Below, one piece after another: positions 56,681 through 64,000 of a stretch of DNA of 64,000 nt. The position numbers and the translations under genes are program-made. Position 1 is the first letter of the stretch; every line of letters starts with the position of its first letter. The stretch is from assembly GCF_032854445.1 (NCBI RefSeq), contig NC_088296.1, positions 19,087,485-19,151,484 of the forward strand, written 5' to 3'. The notes under the pieces are model-generated. The model was not told where the DNA came from and made no database searches. It saw nothing but the letters and a program-made list of their open reading frames with translations. This stretch comes from Liolophura sinensis (lineage: Eukaryota > Mollusca > Polyplacophora > Chitonida > Chitonidae).

Positions 56681-58970
56681 CTGAAAAACAAATGGTTTAC
56701 AATTGTCTACAACTACTACGTTTTTTATATTTATTTTCGCGATACAAAACCATCATTCTACTCAGTTTGCCTACATAGGTACGCATGTTCATTACGACCA
56801 CTTATTGCGACAGTCATCTAAAAATATTATCAAAAAGGTTTGTTTGTGGCTGTATATGAACGTTAGGGGCAGTTCATAAAGTATGTATCCGCTAAATCCG
56901 AACTTTACAAATGCACTACCAAAATTGTTGGAGATTATTACTCCCCTGATATATTTTCTTCTCTGTATAAAAGCATTGAATATCGCTATTTTTTCTTAAT
57001 TTTACAGCTCCTGGCAACCGTTATAGCAATTCTGTTTTGTTCACATTTCGGTTCGTTTCGTAGAAGCATTCATCAGCATCTGGTACCGTTTCTAGTCCTG
57101 ATCAGCGATGACTGAAATGTTTACCCAGACTACTCAGACCACACAGATCATGTAACCAGGGGCAGGCCTCAGCGACACCTATCTTGTTCAAGATGTCGCT
57201 GAACAATTTAGGCCGAACATGACTAATAAGTACTATAGAGTGTATAGTATTTATACATTTACAAATGTATCATTTTAATGATAAGCCTGTTCAAACCAAC
57301 CCTTTAAAATTTTCCAATCTCACATATTCAGCTATCAAATTTACCAAATTTACTTACAATATAGTGACTAAATTCTATTAAAACAATTGTACTAAATTTA
57401 ATTCGGCCCAAAAGTTCGGCCCGGTCTCGTGTGCATATAATTTTTATGGAGTGGTCCCTGACAATTGGCTTTGAGTCGTGACAAAACCTGACAAGTGCAG
57501 GAATGACCAAGCCGCCCAAAAAACCCCATTTTTTAAAATCCAATGTCACATGTAAGACCATATTAAATGACAATGGATTGACAGAGTATTCTGGTTGTGG
57601 TATATCCTGACTGTGCTATATCCTGTCGGTACAAAATTTTGACTGTGGTATATTCCGATTCTGTTGTATTCTAAACTTGCTATACTCCGACTATTATATT
57701 TCTTCACCGTGTTATATATTGTGCTTCACTCTGACTTCGTTATACAAGCTTTCTCACTGTGCTTTCTTCCGACTGTTATATGCTATTTGTGCCATATTCT
57801 GATTGATTTATTGGCCCTCTGTGTTTTAATTCGACTGTATTGTATTCTCGCTGCTATAATCTACCTGTTATATTCCCACAGTGCTATGTTTCCACTGTGT
57901 TATACATGTATTTCAACTGTGTTATATTGTGACGGTGTTATGTTTTAAGTATGCTATATTAGGGCTGTCTTGTATTATGACCCGACTATTTTGACTGTGC
58001 TATTTTCTGAATGTGCTATATTCTGACTGTGTTATATATTGTATTATATGTGTTGTATCCCGACTGTAAATTTCCAAAATGTGAGCTGCTCAAACAGTAC
58101 ATACATCAGGTATGTAAGCTGTAGTTGTCACATAATTATGATTATTAGTATATTTTCTCTTATATTTGTAGCCTAAGCCACAACTACACTAACGGCATCT
58201 GCGACTACTAATTAAGACAACCTGTGAGTAAAAACCGCGAGAAATTACTGTATATTGGCCTGATCTTCCTTAGATTTTTTTTTTTTTTGATTGGTGTTTT
58301 ACGGCGTACTCAAGAATATTTCACTTATACGACGGCGGCCAGCATTATGGTGGGTGGAAACCGGGCAGAGCCCGGGGGAAACCCACGACCATCCGCAGGT
58401 TGCTGGCAAACCTTCCCACGTGATTGTCCTTAGAAGATCTTGGTGAGTCCTTAAGGCAAAGGCCACTCTAAAATGAAGTATTGTCAGATGAAAGACGATT
58501 CAAAACTGTCCAGGTAAATAGTTCGATATTTTTTTACAACTTCTTTAGCCTAGTAATATGCATTTGAACATTTTATTCTATGGTGCACATTTCCGACCAC
58601 AATGGAGACAGTGATGTCACACCAGGTTTTTGCTACTTAACACACACTAGGCTGCTACATTTCGTCACTGTGAATCGATGTGTATGAATCTGTTAGCCAC
58701 AGATTGGCAATGGTGTCATGGGGGCGAGTGGATGGTTTGGATAAATTGTCCTACAAGAGTCATTGGATGACATTAAAGGTGGCTACCATCACTTTCTCAA
58801 GTTTCAGGAGGGAAAGTCAGCCGCGATATTCCGGTGAGATTGATCCCTTAAAATAACAATATCAGTACTTGCATTGCAAACAAACCCTCTGGATAGGCTG
58901 TCAATGACGATCGGCATTTTTAGGGAGAGGACAATCCCTTTGGATAGGCTATTCACGATCATTGACTTAC
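56681..58970. other. Intron of gene B
   Basis: Holds the degenerate ~20-bp repeat (57580-58070) and the SINE at 58275-58425. No exon. Confidence 0.65.
58275..58425 (-). mobile_element. tRNA-derived SINE, duplicate of 35755-35907
   Basis: Same boundaries and target duplication context as copy 1 (ttccttaga at 58266-58274). Confidence 0.9.
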
Positions 58971-59126
58971 CATATTCACATACAAACTTTGAAGAGACAT
59001 CACAGTACGCTTGCGTCCACTCCCATCCTTCAGGATACGGACACAGGCGACCACAGTCCAATTTGTATCTTAGAAACCTATAAGTGTGAGGGTTTATAAA
59101 CCAGCGCAGAGAATACATGGGTGTTC
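58971..59126 (-). CDS. Gene B, C-type lectin domain 2, C-terminal half
   Basis: 156 bp, phase 1 at both ends. The exon and its surroundings are nearly identical to gene A (36453-36608), including TPMYSLRWF and WEWTQAYC. Confidence 0.85.
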
Positions 59127-60292
59127 CTGCAAATATATAAACATAATCCTGTGATTAATGTGAAGTTTTCTTTTTAATGCGATTGTTGACATCCATTTTA
59201 ACCTTCAGTAACGGGGAGAATAGATGTATCAAGAAGAGTGTATAAATTTAGACCTTTGTTTAACAATTCCAGCTGGACGTTCGTTAAACAATTACAGCTG
59301 CTATTTAACATAGTTAGGGGAAGCATGTTTATTGTGGTGAATTAGAACGCCACGCTGGATATATGAACAGCTGCTTTCAAACTGCAACAGAGGTACACAT
59401 TTTGATTATCGACAACTTGCATACTGGCATAGCACACATTTTAATAAGTACTGACTTTATTCATTCGCCTCGAATATTCCTCGCGTCTTGCCAACAACTT
59501 TACAAACTCATGACTGCGTGTCATTGCCTTATCCCGTCCTAATTTTATACTTGACATACTCTCTTAGTTCATTGTTATTTTGTGTGTTATCGAACTAGTC
59601 GTGTGGTTATTAACCAGGAGTGTACATTTTTGTTGACTTCTGGTATACGACGGTGTTGTTTCGATGCATAGATTTAGAGTTTGCTTGTTCGAATCCAGTT
59701 GTGTGTTGATATCATTGCACAGAAGTGTACAGTTAGTGTGGTGAGCCGATCAGAACATTCTCGCACAATATATTACACAGTTTTGTGCCTTATTATTGTA
59801 AAGTTTAATTCATAACATAGTTTACATTTGTGGATTTGAAAGTCAAGAGGATGCATGCATGCGGGCCAGTGTTTCTTTGGTGATTGGAAGATATGTCGGG
59901 GGGGGGGGGTAAATGTTTTTTTTACATTTCATTCAAAAATGTAGTCTCTGTTATAACGTTGATGATGTATGGAAACACGCAGAGACACGTACAATCAGAC
60001 ACACGCACAAATGCACAAACATACACCCGCGCACAAACCCGGGCACACAAACGCGCACAAATTTATATAAATGGTGGCCTAGCCAAACCTTTCACCCAAC
60101 AGGGATCGAAAAGACTACACGAGGAAATAGGATTGAATCGTACCAAAGGCATTTAGTACAGCAGGGTTAGTTATACAGGGATGTCTTACTCGAATGCCTC
60201 AATAGCTGATAAAATATACACATCCTTTAGGCGAGTCCATACTGAGAAAATGTGTTTCACAAGTAAGCTAACATTACACACAAAGTTCATAC
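59127..60292. other. Intron inside lectin domain 2 of gene B
   Basis: Aligns with 36609-37758. Includes a G-run near 59900. No exon. Confidence 0.65.
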
Positions 60293-60550
60293 CGTCAACC
60301 CAGACCCACAGATTTTCCTTCTCCCGGTCTGATACCCCAATCCAAACACAGTTTTCATCAACACGAGAGCTCAGAAATCTGGCCATTGGTGCGTTCAGTG
60401 TTCTTGTTCCTGGTTCTGGTATGATTTTTGCCAAACGCCCACCATCTTTTTCACAACTGGTCACTGCGTTTGCAAAATCAGTCTCCACATCTGAAACTTT
60501 GTAGATCTTGCCGTTGTCGACATACTCGTTGGAATCAGCACTGCTGGCAG
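60293..60550 (-). CDS. Gene B, C-type lectin domain 2, N-terminal half
   Basis: 258 bp, phase 1 at both ends; acceptor catttgcag, donor GTATG. Intact: AASSADSNEYVDNGKIYKVS ... SCEKDGGRLAKI ... ENCVWIGVSD ... WVWVDG. This is the unbroken counterpart of the frameshifted gene A exon. Confidence 0.88.
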
Positions 60551-61017
60551 CTGCAAATGTTTTGTCCATTCATGACATGAAATGACCACTGATTAGAAAA
60601 TTAGTTATACTCATATCGAAAACATATCTGCACAAATCAATAATTTTATCTAGTTCTAAAAATTATAACTGATATTGAAAGATTTCCTGTTACGCTGGCT
60701 TCATGACAAGACGGAAGGCTTTCATTTTGACAGTTAATTATCATTTCTTGGATTCCAGTAAACACCGAAGGTTTATGACGATTTGAATCAATGTCACAAT
60801 TTTCACTGCAAAATGTAGTGTGTAAAGAATATTCTATCAAACTTCAATAATAATTCAATAGTACACTAAAATTTGTAATTCTAAGGCAAGTACGGTTGTC
60901 TTGTGAGTACAAATAAAGATGGAGTGTGTGTCTAGAGCCGGCACAAAGACTCAGAAGCCTCTCACCATTGGCGGTCGCTGTCAGTTCAAGTTTAGCTCAT
61001 GATGGCATGATTCCTCT

Positions 61018-61476
61018 GGACACAGACCCCCATTACAACTTCCGTTTTTCGGTAGGGACGATTGTAGTTCTGTGAATTTTAGGGTATAAAGTCTTTTTTT
61101 GCTCCCAGGCGTCCATTTTTGGTGCACAGGTGCATGCTTGGTATTAAAATGCAGGAAACTGTCTAAACTTTGAGGAGGTATGAGCTTTATTGATTAAAGT
61201 TTGAAATTCTGGGTGAGAGGACACAAGGTGTGAGGTAGTGATGAGGCTGCGAGTGACGTCCCCTTGGCGTTGCTAGGCACGCCTCTCAGCTGCCGGCATG
61301 GAAAGGTCCAGATTTTGACGGTCAACCTATGTCAAGATTTTTATGGCTTCTTTCTCACAGGATGGGCCAGGTATGCACCAAAGCTTATTGGCCACGGAAT
61401 GTTTGGGACTGAGCTACAGCACTAGACGTTAACATTGTCGCTTATGGAAAATTAATGGGGCTCCGAGGCCTGTACT
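61018..61476. mobile_element. ~460-bp element with short inverted ends, copy 2
   Basis: Nearly identical to 23150-23609 and inserted inside the duplicated SINE at the point ttcctct/acagtg, which is uninterrupted at 38477/38478. The exact target duplication is unclear (at most two or three bases). Confidence 0.85.
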
Positions 61477-61984
61477 ACAGTGATACGGAGGAAGGTGGGT
61501 TTACCCCGGCCTCAGCCCGACTTCCTCCATAATACTGACCGCGGTCGTATAAGTGAAATCTTATTGAGTGTGACGTAAAACGTCAATCCACTCAAATAAA
61601 TAAATAGATAAATAAGTACATCTGCCTTTTTTCGAATAATTAGCGCCCAGGAACCTAATGCATGTAATTTTGCCAAAATGGAGGTATGACAATAAATGAT
61701 TTTTAATCAGTTACAATCAAATGAGAAACATATTCTGATTAACAACAATGTTTTAACCCACAGGGTTCATGATTTGGATGTTGATTTCATTGTTTCATCT
61801 GGAATATATCTTCCCCATTTCCGACATCATATAAAACTGATGACTGCCTCTCTTTGCATCAAATATATGCGACCAGACATATGTATGCCAGCATTCAATC
61901 AGAATGATCGTTCCAGTTCAATAAACTCAAGGTCAGTTCCCAAAACGGCGCACAATGTACACCGCTGAGGAAAGAACACAGTAT

Positions 61985-62560
61985 GCAAATTCAGAAGTAG
62001 GACGGAATCATGCAAAGGGAAGTAGTCAACAGTTTTCCATGATGTTGGAAAGACGAAAGGAATATTTTAGACGTATGAATGAAATAAGTGTTTAAATTGT
62101 ACACCTTGTAAGTATTCAACTTGTGGATAATAAAATATGTATCTCAGTCTGCCTTCGTTTGCAGCTGTTCATGCAACGTGGTGATCTACTTAAAAACGAA
62201 GAATATGCAGCTCATAGTCCCGAGTTAGGCGGAAATAGACATAAGTTGGAAGGAGAATGCCAGAGATTATTATACTTACAAGAGTATGCGATACCAACAA
62301 GACATTTTGAGTAATTCAAGACCAATGAAGTCTAATAAGTTGCAATTAACTTTAGTGCATTTTTGTACCTAATTCTGCTTAAGTCATTGTGGTAGGTGGC
62401 GTCCAATTTGCTACTATTTATGCATTTACACAAACAGTTAGAATAAAACCCTGAGGTAAATTGCCAAGAGCCGGTGTTTCACGGGCTTCGTGTGACCAGT
62501 TGCCAGCTATCACACTGTCGTCGCGCTGCTCTGGTTTTATTGTATGTTCTGTACTTTTTA
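61985..62560 (+). repeat. Repeats R2 and R1, duplicate of 38990-39560
   Basis: Same order and boundaries as copy 1, with scattered substitutions and small indels. Confidence 0.65.
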
Positions 62561-63096
62561 AATTATATCATATTCATTGCAAAACCGAAGAAATTTATAG
62601 TGAACTGACTAAACACAGTTGTTGTATTCAGTAATAACTTGTAAAATCGTCAAACACCACACAGGCTTCAAGGTGAGATATGTAAACACCATATGCTGAA
62701 CCGTTCTATATATTGCTGTCCCAATCAGTATAATTTATAATGTGAAAATTGAAACTATCTGTCTTTTCTGTGAGAGACGAAAACGTATTTGTTTAAATAC
62801 CAGTATAGGTCCAGATAACATCTACCATCTTAAGATTCTGGTTTCATTAAAATTTAGCAAATATACAGTATATATCAAGCAACTCTTTATGAATGTGACT
62901 ATGGAGAAATCAACTCTGGTATGATTAAGATTTTGATGAGAACAAGAAAGATAAGAGCATGTACTCTATCGGACAATTATGTTGCAAATGATATTAAACG
63001 ATTGTTAATATACATCTTAAATAATACAGTTAGAAAACTGCGCGGCACATACAATTGGATACAGTTTAAAAGTTTATATAAAATTTATATTCACAC

Positions 63097-63161
63097 CTTT
63101 CCACGTAGACTTTGGAAGCTCTGAGTAGTTCCACATGCCTTTTCATCTGTGTTACATGCAT
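63097..63161 (-). pseudogene. Gene B, linker 1 exon, one base short
   Basis: 65 bp where gene A has 66; splice sites intact. One base is missing within the Pro/Gly segment (ctctgagtag against ccctggagtag on the plus strand), shifting the frame after CGTT. Confidence 0.7.
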
Positions 63162-63606
63162 CTGGAAGAAAAGAATACACGTAAAATCCATACTTAAGTA
63201 CTACTTACTTTAAAAAGACACCTTGCATCTCACACATTATTTGCAATAATGGGGGCGTCGCAAGAAAACTACACATTTGTACATGCTGCTTGTCATTCTC
63301 TTCTGTCATGGGTATATTTATCCATAATTTGCAGCAAATTCAACAATTTTCACATTCCCCGGGTTGCACGTCTTTGTTTTTCGATAAAAAAATGTCCCAG
63401 AAAGCATTTCCAGTCAACCACCCATGAGACACTGCGATCGTACAGGTAGATCCCTGCGATCTTAAAAAAGATGTACATTTAGACAAACAACTGGGCCAGT
63501 ATGCGGTGTATTCATTCGATGGATCAATGTGTATCACTAGAAAGGAAGTCCCTTGTATCCACGTGTATTTCCATCCATAATGACAGGGCTATTGATATCA
63601 ACTCAC

Positions 63607-63767
63607 CATATTCACACACCAACTTTAAAGAGGTACCACATCTGACTTGTTCCCATTTCCATTCATTGTCACTCTGACATAGGCGACCACATGTTAAGTA
63701 ATTTTTTCATATAAAAATAAATCTCAGGAGGCGGTACCTTCCAGGACCACATGTCTAACGGGTTGTC
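63607..63767 (-). pseudogene. Gene B, C-type lectin domain 1, C-terminal half, frameshifted
   Basis: 161 bp where gene A has 159; splice sites intact. Extra bases sit in a T-run (aattttttcat against aatttttcat) and a C pair (ggaccacatg against ggacacatg). The N-terminal half of this domain would lie beyond the right edge. Confidence 0.75.
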
Positions 63768-64000
63768 CTACAATTAGAAAAAACACGGTTATAACTGTAA
63801 AGTGGTCCTGTTGATACATCTGTGACATGTTTCAAAAGGCCACTGGAAACCGACAAAACTGATGTTTTAAATATAGCCTATACATGTACATATCTATCCA
63901 GTTTGGATATACTGCAAAACAGGCTGGACATAGCTGTGTATTTAAGTCAATATACAGTGAAACTTTTATACCCTTAGACCTGTAATATGAGTTAATGTAT

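Larger units (their letters stand above)
60551..63096. other. Intron of gene B rich in repeats
   Basis: Contains the split SINE (60945-61017 and 61477-61616), the 460-bp element, and R2+R1 (61985-62560). No exon. Confidence 0.65.
51045..64000. repeat. Tandem segmental duplication, copy 2 (gene B unit)
   Basis: Collinear with 23870-41000; see that entry. The offset is about 22.52 kb near 57-59 kb and about 22.99 kb after 61.5 kb, the change being the 460-bp element. The homology runs to the last base of the window. Confidence 0.9.

Overview
The window is eukaryotic and almost certainly from a lophotrochozoan, most likely a mollusc, though I cannot name the species. The evidence is short exons with GT/AG splice sites separated by long AT-rich introns, many copies of a tRNA-derived SINE with an (AAAT)n or A-rich tail, several minisatellites, a Ty3/gypsy-type LTR retroelement, and two gene families common in marine invertebrates (a di-cysteine galaxin-like protein and C-type lectin/PAN proteins). 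Most of the sequence is repeat or intron. All host genes I can support lie on the minus strand.

Region 1 (1-15.3 kb) is repeat-rich. At 760-860 there is what looks like the promoter and 5' UTR exon of a galaxin-like paralogue that would run off the left edge. Behind it lie degenerate duplicated blocks (1-6.3 kb), a small TA-flanked MITE (7.09-7.31 kb), and a cluster of four different minisatellites (unit lengths 72, 51, 30 and 32 bp; 8.3-15.3 kb), two of them with higher-order periodicity.

Region 2 (15.6-19.8 kb) is a complete-looking galaxin-like gene: TATA box, non-coding first exon, signal-peptide exon, and one large exon of about 51-residue repeats each carrying four CC pairs. The predicted secreted protein is about 546 residues.

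Region 3 (23.9-64 kb) is dominated by a direct tandem duplication. The period is about 27 kb in the window, or about 21 kb without a later retroelement. Each unit carries one minus-strand gene: signal peptide, C-type lectin domain (two exons), linker, second C-type lectin domain (two exons), second linker, PAN/Apple domain with stop. All internal introns are phase 1 and all exon junctions fit. Gene A runs from 48.2 to 26.9 kb. Gene B is cut by the right edge. Single-base indels break one lectin exon in gene A and a linker plus a lectin exon in gene B. This is either decay or residual long-read error, and the sequence alone cannot decide.

The last intron of gene A contains a young LTR retroelement (27686-33627, CTTC target duplication) in the antisense direction. 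Its Pol order is protease, integrase, then RT tail and RNase H, the order known from Gmr1-like Ty3/gypsy elements. The RT fingers and palm are missing, and the 3' LTR lacks the segment that would be U3. A 200-N gap at 41603-41802 is flanked by the same ~62 bases on both sides and is probably an unmerged overlap. Identity figures are by eye; no search was run.
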